53,602 nt of DNA from Falsiroseomonas sp044341625 (lineage in GTDB: Bacteria; Pseudomonadota; Alphaproteobacteria; Acetobacterales; Acetobacteraceae), in NCBI GenBank assembly GCA_044341625.1, contig JBIIRI010000004.1, positions 1 to 53,602 on the forward strand, written 5' to 3'. The translations under genes were made by a program, and so were the position numbers. The notes under the pieces are model-generated. The model searched no databases and was not told the origin of the DNA. It saw only the letters and a list, made by a program, of their open reading frames with translations. Shown here piece after piece: positions 15,944-23,064 of the stretch (the stretch's first letter is position 1; each line of letters begins with the position of its first letter).

Positions 15944-16348
15944 TCACGGCAGCGCCTTGACCAGGTCGGGGCGCTGCTGCGCCAGGCGGAACCAGGCCAG
16001 GTCCTGGTCCGGCGCGGCGACCACGCCGAGCTCCGCCAGCCCCTTGCGCTCCATCCGGGCGCGCAGCCGGTCGCGCCCCTCGAAGCCAGCGAGAAGGTGC
16101 AGCGCCAAGACCAGGACGGAGGCGGCGGGTTCCGGCACCAGCAGGCCGAGGGCGACGACCAGGGCGAGCATCGCCAGCCCCTCGGCCCAGAGACGGTGGG
16201 CCAGGAACCAGAAGGGGCCGAACAGCACGGCCCAGGGGGAGAAGCCGTCGCGCAGCAGGATGGGCGCACGGCCCTTGGGCTCCGGCCAGCCCTCAGGCCC
16301 GGGTTTCACCGGCTGCGGCGGGTCGCCATGCACGGTGTAGAAGCGCAT
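15944..16348 (-). CDS. DUF2628 family membrane protein
   Basis: A 134-residue protein that fits the DUF2628 family of small inner-membrane proteins. The N-terminus MRFYTVHGDPPQP is typical, followed by a Trp/Phe-rich stretch FSPWAVLFGPFWFLAHRLW and a long hydrophobic segment ALVVALGLLVPEPAASVLVLALH that should form one or two membrane helices, ending with a charged tail including GVVAAPDQDLAWFRL. Members are often found inside his operons of Rhodospirillales and relatives, exactly as here between hisB and hisH, but no role in histidine synthesis is known. The start is one base after the hisB stop, so the two are coupled. Confidence 0.85.
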   Translation of the reverse strand: MRFYTVHGDPPQPVKPGPEGWPEPKGRAPILLRDGFSPWAVLFGPFWFLAHRLWAEGLAMLALVVALGLLVPEPAASVLVLALHLLAGFEGRDRLRARMERKGLAELGVVAAPDQDLAWFRLAQQRPDLVKALP

Positions 16349-16349
16349 G

Positions 16350-16943
16350 TCAGAGGCTGCCCTTGGTCGAGGGCACGACCCCCGCGGCACGGGGATCGGC
16401 TTCCACCGCCATGCGCAGTGCCCGCGCGACGGCCTTGAAGCAGGCCTCCGCCACATGGTGCGCGTTGGCGCCGGCCTTCAGCGTGACATGCAGCGTGATG
16501 CCGGCGTTGAAGGCGAGCGCGCGGAAGAATTCCTCGACCAGCTCGGTGTCGAAGCTGCCGATCTTGGGGCGGGCGAAGGGCACCGACCAGGCCAGGAAGG
16601 GGCGGCCGGAGATGTCGATCGCGGCTTCCGCCAGCGCTTCGTCCATCGGCAGCAGGGCGGCGCCGTAGCGCCGGATGCCGCGCTTGTCGCCCAGCGCGGC
16701 CCGGATCGCCTGGCCGATGACGATGCCGACATCCTCCACCGTGTGGTGGTCATCGATATGCAGGTCGCCCTTGGCCTGGACCGTCAGGTCCAGCAGGGCG
16801 TGGCGGGCCAGCGCGGTCAGCATGTGGTCGAAGAAGCCGACGCCGGTCGCGACCTCGGCCCGCCCGGACCCATCGAGGTCGAGCGTCACGCGGATATCGG
16901 TCTCGGAGGTGGTGCGCGCGATGTCGGCGCGTCGGGCGGTCAT
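16350..16943 (-). CDS. hisB: Imidazoleglycerol-phosphate dehydratase HisB
   Basis: A 197-residue monofunctional IGP dehydratase, the manganese enzyme of the sixth step in histidine synthesis. Metal-binding motifs are visible as GFFDHMLTALARHA, DLHIDDHHTVEDVGI and, near the end, NAHHVAEACFKA. SFDTELVEEFFRALAFNA is also characteristic. There is no N-terminal phosphatase domain, unlike the enterobacterial fusion. The start ATG at 16943 gives MTARRADIARTTSETDI, the normal opening. It is the first gene of the leftward his unit and is divergent from hslV, with 142 bases between them holding the promoters of both. Confidence 0.98.
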   Translation of the reverse strand: MTARRADIARTTSETDIRVTLDLDGSGRAEVATGVGFFDHMLTALARHALLDLTVQAKGDLHIDDHHTVEDVGIVIGQAIRAALGDKRGIRRYGAALLPMDEALAEAAIDISGRPFLAWSVPFARPKIGSFDTELVEEFFRALAFNAGITLHVTLKAGANAHHVAEACFKAVARALRMAVEADPRAAGVVPSTKGSL

Positions 16944-17085
16944 GGTTCTGCGCGTCCCGGTAGCGGCTGCCTGAAGGGCCCCTTTACGCCCCGGGGCCCG
17001 GCTTGGCGAGGGGGCGGGGCGGTCCCCTCGCGGCGCTGTGGGGGGACGCATTGCCGAGCGGGGCGGCGGCGGCCATCTATGGGGC

Positions 17086-17646
17086 ATGAACACGGCCCCC
17101 CCCGATTTCGCCGGCTGGCACGGCACCACCATCCTCTGCGTCCGGAAGGACGGGCGCGTCGCCATGGCGGGCGATGGGCAGGTCTCGCTCGGGCAGACGG
17201 TGGTGAAGGGCAATGCCCGGAAGATCCGCCGGATCGCCCAGGGCAAGGTCCTGGCCGGCTTCGCCGGCGCCACCGCCGACGCCTTCACCCTGCTGGAGCG
17301 GCTGGAGGCGAAGCTGGAACGCTTCCCCGACCAGCTGGAACGCGCCTGCGTGGAACTGGCCAAGGATTGGCGCACCGACCGCTACCTGCGGCGGCTGGAA
17401 GCGCTGCTGGCGGTGGCGGATGGCAAGCGGTCCCTGCTGCTGACCGGCCAGGGCGACGTCCTGGAACCCGAGGATGCGGTGATCGGCATCGGATCGGGCG
17501 GCAATTACGCGCTGGCCGCGGCGCGCGCGCTGCTGCCGGTGCCGGGCCTGGATGCGGAGGATATCTGCCGACGATCCATGAAGATCGCGGCGGAGATCTG
17601 CGTCTACACCAACGGCAACTTCATCCTCGAAAGCCTGGAAGCGTGA
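17086..17646 (+). CDS. hslV: ATP-dependent protease peptidase subunit HslV
   Basis: A 186-residue proteasome-like peptidase (ClpQ) that forms a double hexamer and degrades substrates unfolded by HslU. The catalytic N-terminal Thr is Thr14 in WHGTTILCVRKDG, exposed after loss of a short propeptide ending in Gly; downstream are AMAGDGQVSLGQTVVKGNA with the catalytic Lys region, GFAGATADAFTLLERLE, and the sodium-site region GIGSGGNYALAAARAL. ATG 17086 gives the family's propeptide length; the frame is open 16 codons further up but without conservation. It is followed by hslU, with the structured repeat D between them. No clear heat-shock promoter was identified. Confidence 0.97.
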   Translation: MNTAPPDFAGWHGTTILCVRKDGRVAMAGDGQVSLGQTVVKGNARKIRRIAQGKVLAGFAGATADAFTLLERLEAKLERFPDQLERACVELAKDWRTDRYLRRLEALLAVADGKRSLLLTGQGDVLEPEDAVIGIGSGGNYALAAARALLPVPGLDAEDICRRSMKIAAEICVYTNGNFILESLEA

Positions 17647-17661
17647 GCAAGACCTGTATCC

Positions 17662-17753
17662 TGCGGTCGGCGAAGCCGGCCGAGGCGCCGAACGGCGCCC
17701 GCCGCCAGTGCGGCGAGCCAAGCCCGCGGATGCGGGCGCCGGCGCTTGAGGCC
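17662..17753 (+). repeat. Three-hairpin repeat D, copy 1 (hslV-hslU gap)
   Basis: Hairpin 1 at 17684-17699 (arms GGCGCCG and CGGCGCC, AA loop), hairpin 2 at 17701-17714 (arms GCCGC and GCGGC, loop CAGT), hairpin 3 at 17722-17737 (arms GCCCGC and GCGGGC, loop GGAT). The one-base spacer and the AGCCAA linker match the other copies. It lies in the same orientation as both flanking genes and fills nearly all of the 115-base gap, ending eight bases before the hslU start, so it would be part of the hslVU mRNA. Confidence 0.75.
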
Positions 17754-17761
17754 CAACTATC

Positions 17762-19087
17762 ATGAGCGAAGCGGTCAATCTCTCGCCCCGGGAAATCGTC
17801 TCGGAGCTCGACCGCCACATCGTCGGCCAGCAGGACGCCAAGCGCGCGGTCGCCATCGCGCTGCGCAATCGCTGGCGCCGGCAACAACTCCCCCCCGGCC
17901 TGCGGGAAGAAGTGGTGCCGAAGAACATCCTGATGATCGGCCCGACCGGCTGCGGCAAGACCGAGATCGCGCGCCGCCTCGCGCGGCTCGCCAACGCGCC
18001 CTTCCTGAAGATCGAGGCGACCAAGTTCACCGAGGTCGGCTATGTCGGCCGCGACGTGGACAGCATCGTGCGCGACCTGGTCGAGGCCTCCATCACCCAG
18101 GCGCGCGACAACGCGCGGAAGAACGTCCAGGCCAAGGCGGAACTGGCCGCCGAGGAACGGCTGATCTCCGCCCTGGTGGGCGAAGGCGCGTCCGGCGAGA
18201 CCCGCATGAAGTTCCGCCGCATGCTGCGCGACGGCAGCCTGGAATCGCGGGAGATCGAGGTGCAGGTCTCCGACGCCGGCGGCGGCATGCCGATCGGCAT
18301 GATGGACCTGCCGGGCGCCCAGGGCATGCAGATGCAGCAGATGCAGGACATGCTAGGCAAGATGTTCGGTGGCCGCACCAAGCCGCGGAAGATGTCGGTG
18401 GCCGAAGCCCGCATCGCGCTGGTGAAGGAAGAAGCGGACAAGCTGCTCGACCAGGACCAGCTGACGCGCGAAGCCATCGCGAATGCCGAGAACAACGGCA
18501 TCGTCTTCATCGACGAGATCGACAAGGTCTGCGCCCGCACCGGAGAAGGCGGCGTGCGGGGCGGCGACGTGTCGCGCGAAGGCGTGCAGCGCGACCTGCT
18601 GCCGCTGATCGAGGGCACCACCGTCACCACCAAGCACGGGCCGGTGAAGACGGACCACATCCTGTTCATCGCCTCCGGCGCCTTCCACATGGCCAAGCCG
18701 TCCGACCTGCTGCCCGAATTGCAGGGCCGCCTGCCGATCCGCGTGGAGCTGAAGGCGCTGACGCGCGAGGATTTCCGCCGGATCCTGACGGAGCCGGAGC
18801 ACTCGCTGGTCAAGCAATATGTCGCGCTGCTGGGGACGGAGGGCGTGGCGCTGACCGTCACTGACGACGCCGTGGACGCGCTGGCGGAACTCGCGGCCGA
18901 GATCAACGCGACGGTCGAGAATATCGGCGCCCGGCGCCTGGCCACCGTGATGGAGCGCCTCCTGGACGAGATCAGCTTCACCGCGAGCGACCGGGGCGGG
19001 GAGACGATCACGGTGGACGGCGCCATGGTCCGCGGCCGTGTCGCGCCGCTGGCGGCCAGCGCGGATCTGAGCCGCTTCATCCTGTGA
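17762..19087 (+). CDS. hslU: ATP-dependent protease ATPase subunit HslU
   Basis: A 441-residue AAA+ unfoldase (ClpY) partner of HslV. Visible are the N-terminal LSPREIVSELDRHIVGQ, Walker A GPTGCGKTEIARRLA, the pore loop GYVGRD, the inserted I domain (about residues 110-240, with a Met/Gln-rich segment), Walker B IVFIDEIDKVCAR, sensor 1 ILFIASGAFH, and the arginine/sensor 2 region ENIGARRLATVMERLL. It ends in FIL, as expected for the C-terminus that docks into HslV. The length is standard. It is preceded by the D repeat and followed by a toxin-antitoxin pair on the same strand. Confidence 0.98.
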   Translation: MSEAVNLSPREIVSELDRHIVGQQDAKRAVAIALRNRWRRQQLPPGLREEVVPKNILMIGPTGCGKTEIARRLARLANAPFLKIEATKFTEVGYVGRDVDSIVRDLVEASITQARDNARKNVQAKAELAAEERLISALVGEGASGETRMKFRRMLRDGSLESREIEVQVSDAGGGMPIGMMDLPGAQGMQMQQMQDMLGKMFGGRTKPRKMSVAEARIALVKEEADKLLDQDQLTREAIANAENNGIVFIDEIDKVCARTGEGGVRGGDVSREGVQRDLLPLIEGTTVTTKHGPVKTDHILFIASGAFHMAKPSDLLPELQGRLPIRVELKALTREDFRRILTEPEHSLVKQYVALLGTEGVALTVTDDAVDALAELAAEINATVENIGARRLATVMERLLDEISFTASDRGGETITVDGAMVRGRVAPLAASADLSRFIL

Positions 19088-19150
19088 TAACGGATGTGGA
19101 CACGGTGGGGCGGCAGGCGTTATAACCTTCGTGGAAACGGAGGTGCCGCC

Positions 19151-19375
19151 ATGGCCACGCTGAAGCTGCGCGCGATCGGCAATTCGGTGGGCGTGGTCCT
19201 GCCGAAGGAATTGCTCGCGAAGCTCGACCTGGCGGAGGGGGATACGGTCCAGGTCGTCGAGACGCAGGAGGGCTTCCTGCTCACGCCGGCCTCGAGCGAC
19301 GTCGAGGAACAGCTGCGCCTCGGCCGGGAGCTGATGAAGAAGTACCGCGAAACCTTCGCCGCGCTGGCAAAGTAG
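19151..19375 (+). CDS. AbrB/MazE-type antitoxin
   Basis: A 74-residue protein with an N-terminal swapped-hairpin AbrB fold: LKLRAIGNSVGVVLPKELLAKL, then EGDTVQVVETQEGFLLTP, the classic SpoVT/AbrB spacing. The C-terminal 30 charged residues (EEQLRLGRELMKKYRETF) are the type of disordered or helical tail that blocks a partner toxin. A strong ribosome-binding site, GGAGG, precedes ATG 19151. The stop is four bases before the Doc gene, so the two form a toxin-antitoxin operon. Such antitoxins usually bind their own promoter; a low-GC box lies at 19115-19135, but no operator was resolved. Confidence 0.9.
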   Translation: MATLKLRAIGNSVGVVLPKELLAKLDLAEGDTVQVVETQEGFLLTPASSDVEEQLRLGRELMKKYRETFAALAK

Positions 19376-19379
19376 CGCG

Positions 19380-19769
19380 ATGACCGGTCCGCGTTGGCTG
19401 CTGAAGGGGGCGCTGCTCCTTCTCCACCGCGAAAGTCTGCGGCAGTTCGGTGGGGCCGAAGGGATCCGCGACGAGGGCCTGTTGGACAGCGCCCTCGCCC
19501 GCCCGCTGAACCGCTTCGCCTATGAGGCGGAACAGGACCTGTGCCGCCTCGCCGCCGCCTATGCCAAGGGCATCGCGCAGAACCACCCTTTCGTGGACGG
19601 CAACAAGCGCGCCGCGCTCGCGGCGGCAGGCGTGTTCCTGATGCTGAACGGGACGGAGCTGACCGCAAGCCCCGCCATGGCTACCGTCGCGATGCTCGAC
19701 CTCGCGGCCGGGGAGATGACGGAAGACGAATTCGCGGATTGGCTGCGCGCCCATACGGCGCAACGCTGA
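19380..19769 (+). CDS. Doc-type (death-on-curing) Fic toxin
   Basis: A 129-residue Fic/Doc domain protein. The signature HPFVDGNKRAA is present with the catalytic His and the Asn-Lys-Arg anion-binding residues, so it should be active. Doc proteins phosphorylate elongation factor Tu; other small Fic proteins AMPylate. The HPF-x-DGNKR form with Lys rather than Gly-Arg after Asn favours the Doc group. The N-terminal half LLLLHRESLRQFGG and GIRDEGLLDSALARP match the Doc family. It is translated right after an AbrB-type antitoxin. The C-terminal TEDEFADWLRAH is also typical. The pair is chromosomal, next to hslVU, with no mobile-element marks. Confidence 0.93.
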   Translation: MTGPRWLLKGALLLLHRESLRQFGGAEGIRDEGLLDSALARPLNRFAYEAEQDLCRLAAAYAKGIAQNHPFVDGNKRAALAAAGVFLMLNGTELTASPAMATVAMLDLAAGEMTEDEFADWLRAHTAQR

Positions 19770-19804
19770 AGCCGGCCGCACCCCGCACCATATCCAGCAG
19801 CGCC

Positions 19805-20623
19805 ATGTCCCTCTCGACCCACCTCGCCGCCAATGTCCTCCCCGATGCCGCCCGTGCCGAGCTCGCGCGCGCGGTCGCACGGCTGGAAGACGTGTCGCTC
19901 GCCGCGCGGCTTGCGGGTGCCATCGGCACGCCGGTGGAAGCGCTGAAGGCGCGCCTGCCGGGGGCCGTGCAGGGCATGGTGGACAGCGCGGTGCGCCGGG
20001 CGCTCTCGGCTGCGATGGAAGCCGCGCTGAAATCCGAACCGGCGCGCAAGCCGGCGGCGATCTCATCCTCCTGGTTCCATCGCGGCATGGCGGCGGCCTC
20101 CGGCGCGGCGGGCGGGGCCTTCGGGCTACCGGGGACGCTGGTTGAATTGCCGGTCTCCACCACGCTGCTGCTGCGCCAGGTCGCCGCCATCGCCGCCGAG
20201 CAGGGCGAGGACCTGACCAGGCCAGAGACGGCGGCGGAATGCCTGAAGGTCTTCGCGCTCGGCGGCCGCGATGCGCGCGACGACGCGGCCGAGAGCGGCT
20301 ATTTCGCCGTCCGCGTCGCCCTGGCCGAGGCGCTGAAGGGCGCGGTGGGCAAGGGGCTGGTGGGCACCATGCTGCCGGGCTTCCTTGGCGCCATCGCGGC
20401 GCGGTTCGGCGGGCCGGTGGCGCTGAAGATCTCGGCGCAGGCGGCGCCGCTGATCGGCGCGGCGGCCGGCGCGGCGGTGAACATCGCCTTCCTGGAGCAT
20501 TTCCGCGGCATCGCCGAAGGCCATTTCACCGTCCGCCGCCTGGAGCGCGAACACGGCAAGGACCCGGTGCGCGCGGCTTATGAGGCGATCCAGGCCACCC
20601 GCGACGCGCGCTTCAATGGATGA
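19805..20623 (+). CDS. EcsC family protein
   Basis: A 272-residue protein of the EcsC family, named after a Bacillus gene beside an ABC transporter but of unknown biochemical role. Family-like parts are the mid-protein GMAAASGAAGGAFGLPGTLVELPVSTTLLLRQVAAIAAEQGEDL, of which the Gly/Ala run could insert in a membrane, then CLKVFALGG and the C-terminal GAAAGAAVNIAFLEHF and ERE-HG segment. The N-terminal 90 residues form amphipathic helices. It follows the toxin gene by 35 bases on the same strand, and a D repeat lies just after its stop. The start ATG at 19805 is the first in frame with normal length. Confidence 0.8.
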   Translation: MSLSTHLAANVLPDAARAELARAVARLEDVSLAARLAGAIGTPVEALKARLPGAVQGMVDSAVRRALSAAMEAALKSEPARKPAAISSSWFHRGMAAASGAAGGAFGLPGTLVELPVSTTLLLRQVAAIAAEQGEDLTRPETAAECLKVFALGGRDARDDAAESGYFAVRVALAEALKGAVGKGLVGTMLPGFLGAIAARFGGPVALKISAQAAPLIGAAAGAAVNIAFLEHFRGIAEGHFTVRRLEREHGKDPVRAAYEAIQATRDARFNG

Positions 20624-20625
20624 TG

Positions 20626-20717
20626 CCCTCAGTCGCCGGGCGCGGCCTCCGGCCGCTTGGCTACGCCGCACTTGCGGCGGCGGCCGTTCGGCCGCTCGCC
20701 CGGCTCCGCCGGTCGCA
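20626..20717 (-). repeat. Three-hairpin repeat D, copy 3
   Basis: On the minus strand, hairpin 1 is 20680-20695 (arms GCGGCCG and CGGCCGC around AA), hairpin 2 is 20665-20678 (arms GCCGC and GCGGC) and hairpin 3 is 20642-20656 (arms GCGGCC and GGCCGC around GGA). The linker is GTAGCCAA and the end is CGACTGAGG. It lies between the convergent EcsC and YdcF-like genes, starting two bases after the EcsC stop. Confidence 0.75.
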
Positions 20718-20721
20718 TGGA

Positions 20722-21252
20722 TCAACCCATTTGGCGGTTGGTTGACCACGCTCGCAGCCGGGCCCACACCATCAGCGCGGCATCATAGGGCAGCGCCGGC
20801 ACCTCCCGCAGCCGCCAGCGCCAGCGCGTGAGGCTGGCGCGCGCCGCGGGGCCGGGCGGCGGCGGCACGGCACGGGCGGGACGCCCCGCGATGCGGAACA
20901 GCAGCCGCGTGCGCGGCAGGTGGTAGGCCTGCGTCGCGACCCAGAGCGACCCCGCCTCCCCCCGCAGCAAGGCGAGGCAAGCCAGGACGGAGGAGAAGGT
21001 GTCGGTCCCGGTCGGTTCCTGTCGGATGCGCGATTCGGGCACGCCGGCCTCGTGCAGCAGCCGCGCCATCACCGCGCTTTCCGCCGGCCCGTGCCGGCCC
21101 ACCGCGCCGGTCGGGACATAAAGCGGCGGAGCTTGCTGTGCTTCGCCCCACGCCAGCGCGGCGGCGACACGCTCGGCCAGCGCATGGCTCGGCGTGCCAT
21201 CCGGGCGGACGGCAGCCCCCATGATGACGATGATAGGACGCTCGCTCTGCAT
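20722..21252 (-). CDS. YdcF-like DUF218 protein
   Basis: A 176-residue protein with the DUF218/YdcF fold: IIVIMGAAVRPDGTPSHALAERV at the N-terminus, LYVPTGAVGRHGPAESAVMARLL, then the conserved region SRIRQEPTGTDTFSSVLACL and SLWVATQAYHLPRTRLLF. The family includes ElyC and SanA, inner-membrane proteins linked to envelope integrity, and YdcF, which binds SAM. No N-terminal membrane anchor is visible here, so it may be cytosolic. It is convergent with the EcsC gene across a D repeat and divergent from the FKBP gene. A Pro-rich insert precedes the basic C-terminal helix. Confidence 0.85.
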   Translation of the reverse strand: MQSERPIIVIMGAAVRPDGTPSHALAERVAAALAWGEAQQAPPLYVPTGAVGRHGPAESAVMARLLHEAGVPESRIRQEPTGTDTFSSVLACLALLRGEAGSLWVATQAYHLPRTRLLFRIAGRPARAVPPPPGPAARASLTRWRWRLREVPALPYDAALMVWARLRAWSTNRQMG

Positions 21253-21353
21253 CCCGCCCCGCTACTCTGAAGCACGGGCCGGAGGAAGCGCATCTGGCGG
21301 GATCGGGTGCGGCATGCGATGCACGCGGCCGACCTCAACGGGAGACGCCCCTG

Positions 21354-21698
21354 ATGCCGCTGCAGATGAACGATATCGTCTTGGGCGAAGGCCCGATGGC
21401 GCTGGCCGGCAAGCCGGTGACGGTGCACTACACCGGCTGGCTGTTCGACGCCTCCGCACCCGAGACCAAGGGGCGGAAGTTCGACAGCTCCCGCGACCGT
21501 GGCGAGCCCTTCGGCTTTCCGCTCGGCGCCGGCCATGTGATCCAGGGCTGGGATCGCGGCGTGGCGGGGATGAAGGTCGGCGGCCAGCGCCGCCTGACCA
21601 TCCCGCCCGAGATGGGCTATGGCGCGCGCGGCGCCGGCGGCGTGATCCCGCCCAACGCCACGCTGGTCTTCGATGTGGAGCTGCTGTCGGTCGGCTGA
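21354..21698 (+). CDS. FKBP-type peptidyl-prolyl cis-trans isomerase
   Basis: A 114-residue single-domain FKBP that speeds cis-trans change at X-Pro bonds. The active-site pattern is clear: VTVHYTGWLFD, KFDSSRDRGEPFGFPLG, HVIQGWDRGVAGMKVGG, RRLTIPPEMGYGARGAGG and IPPNATLVFDVELL. The aromatic pocket residues Tyr, Phe, Trp and Tyr are all kept. There is no signal peptide, so it is cytosolic. ATG 21354 has a GGGAGA ribosome-binding site. Its stop shares a base with the start of the GAF gene (TGATG), so the two are coupled. Confidence 0.95.
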   Translation: MPLQMNDIVLGEGPMALAGKPVTVHYTGWLFDASAPETKGRKFDSSRDRGEPFGFPLGAGHVIQGWDRGVAGMKVGGQRRLTIPPEMGYGARGAGGVIPPNATLVFDVELLSVG

Positions 21699-22291
21699 TG
21701 ACCGCCTCCCTCACCATGCTGGCCGAGGCCGGCGCGGCGGCACTGGACGCCGCCGGGCCGGAGGAAGCGCTGCACGCGCTGGCGCGCGGTTGCCAGGCGG
21801 CGCTGGGCGACCATGAAGCCCATCGGCGCCCGGGGGCGCTGAAGGAAGGAGAGCGGGATTACCGCATCTCCGGCTGCTTCATGGTCACCCCCGATGCGCG
21901 CTGGCACATGCTGGTGGGCAATGTCGGCTTTCCGCCAGACCAGCGCCGCCTGATGATCCCGATCGAGGGTGGGCATCCCGGCCGCGTCATGCGGTCGGGC
22001 CAGCCGCTGCTGCTGGCGAACACCGATGACGACACGGCATTCCGGCAATACCTGAAGACCTCCCGCATGGGGTCCTCGGCCTATGCGCCGATGATCTGGC
22101 GCGGGCGGTTCATCGGGCAGATCGTGATGGCGGCGCAGGCGCGCTGGACCTATGGCGAGGCGGATCTCGCGGCGCTCGTCGTCGCCTCCCGCATCGCAGC
22201 AGCGGTCTGGATCGCGCAGGGCGGGCCGGATTGGCTCGCGGCCAATGCCGATCCGCCCGACGCCTACAAGGTGAAGCCGGAAGGCGTTTAG
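21698..22291 (+). CDS. GAF-domain protein
   Basis: A 197-residue cytosolic protein with a GAF-like sensory domain. Features are the N-terminal helix with LHALARGCQAALG, a beta-rich middle (WHMLVGNVGFPPDQRRLMIPIEGGHPGRVMRSG), then LLLANTDDDTAFRQYL and SAYAPMIWRGRFIGQIVMAAQ followed by YGEADLAALVVAS, the usual end of a GAF domain. No output domain or Cys/His pattern for a bilin or haem is seen. It is translationally coupled to the FKBP gene, so they share an mRNA, but a functional link is not known. Its ligand cannot be predicted. Confidence 0.82.
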   Translation: MTASLTMLAEAGAAALDAAGPEEALHALARGCQAALGDHEAHRRPGALKEGERDYRISGCFMVTPDARWHMLVGNVGFPPDQRRLMIPIEGGHPGRVMRSGQPLLLANTDDDTAFRQYLKTSRMGSSAYAPMIWRGRFIGQIVMAAQARWTYGEADLAALVVASRIAAAVWIAQGGPDWLAANADPPDAYKVKPEGV

Positions 22292-22337
22292 GCTCCCGCT
22301 GCGGTCCTTCCCGTGGCGGGCAGCTGGGCGACGCGGT

Positions 22338-22934
22338 CTATTGGACCACGATGTTGATGAGCTGGCAGGTGTCCACCCGGCGGCGCTCGTCGCGGCGTCC
22401 ATCGGACCACACGACCAGCACGTCGTTCACGCAATCGCCGCTGGGCAAGCGCAGCTGCAGATGTTCGCCGGGCTGCATCGGCTGGCGCAGGCGCTGGCTG
22501 CCCCAGTCGTTCTCCCGGACGGAGGAGACATAGACTTCCCGCACCGGCTGGCGACCGTGATTGACCAGATTGAAGGATGGGTTGCTGGCTTGGGGCGCCG
22601 GGGCGGTGCCGAACGCCATCTCGGTGATCGTGCAGGTATTCACGTCGCGGCGTTCTTCGGGCCGACCATCGGCGTAGACCACGCGCACATCATGCCGGCA
22701 TCCAGCGCTCGGCGCGATGCGAACCGCAAAGGCGCGCCCATCCGCCAATACGTCCTGGCCGAGCAGGTCGCGCCCCCAATTCGTATCCGTGACGGCGGAG
22801 ACATAGATCTCCCGGATCGTCTGCCCGCTGCGATTCAACAGGTTGAAGGAGGGATCGCCCTGCGCCGCGGCAAGGCCCGGCAGCAGGCCAAGCACAGCCA
22901 GGAAGGCAGCGACAAGGACGGGGCGCGCGCGCAT
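22338..22934 (-). CDS. Secreted protein of two tandem ~85-residue repeats
   Basis: A 198-residue protein with a Sec signal peptide (MRARPVLVAAFLAVLGLL, cleavage near AAA-QG) and two homologous units. Each runs PSFNL(L/V)N, a REIYV or REVYV strand, an NDW or TNWG turn, a basic or polar middle, then V(V/D)V-DGR--ER-DVNTC or the near-identical RRVDTC. Each has two Cys (AGCRHDVRV with VNTC, and GDCVNDVLV with VDTC), which suggests one disulfide per repeat in the periplasm. I do not recognise a named family with certainty. It is convergent with the GAF gene and lies downstream of the Crp/Fnr gene on the same strand, with 130 bases between. Duplication inside the gene is evident; function is unknown. 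Confidence 0.82.
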   Translation of the reverse strand: MRARPVLVAAFLAVLGLLPGLAAAQGDPSFNLLNRSGQTIREIYVSAVTDTNWGRDLLGQDVLADGRAFAVRIAPSAGCRHDVRVVYADGRPEERRDVNTCTITEMAFGTAPAPQASNPSFNLVNHGRQPVREVYVSSVRENDWGSQRLRQPMQPGEHLQLRLPSGDCVNDVLVVWSDGRRDERRRVDTCQLINIVVQ

Positions 22935-23064
22935 CTCGGTGCGTCTCCGGGGCAGTACGATGGCGCAGGATGCAGCGTCGGGCGGAAGATTGGAATGGGC
23001 CAATAACCCCGAGGGCGGGTTGAGACGGGGAACCAACTGCGTCCCGCCGCACCGTGCCGCCCGG

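Noticed and set aside
16944..17085. Heat-shock (sigma-32) promoter of hslV
   Set aside because: CTTGGC and CCCCTC are present, but spacing is about 16 bases and the match is poor.
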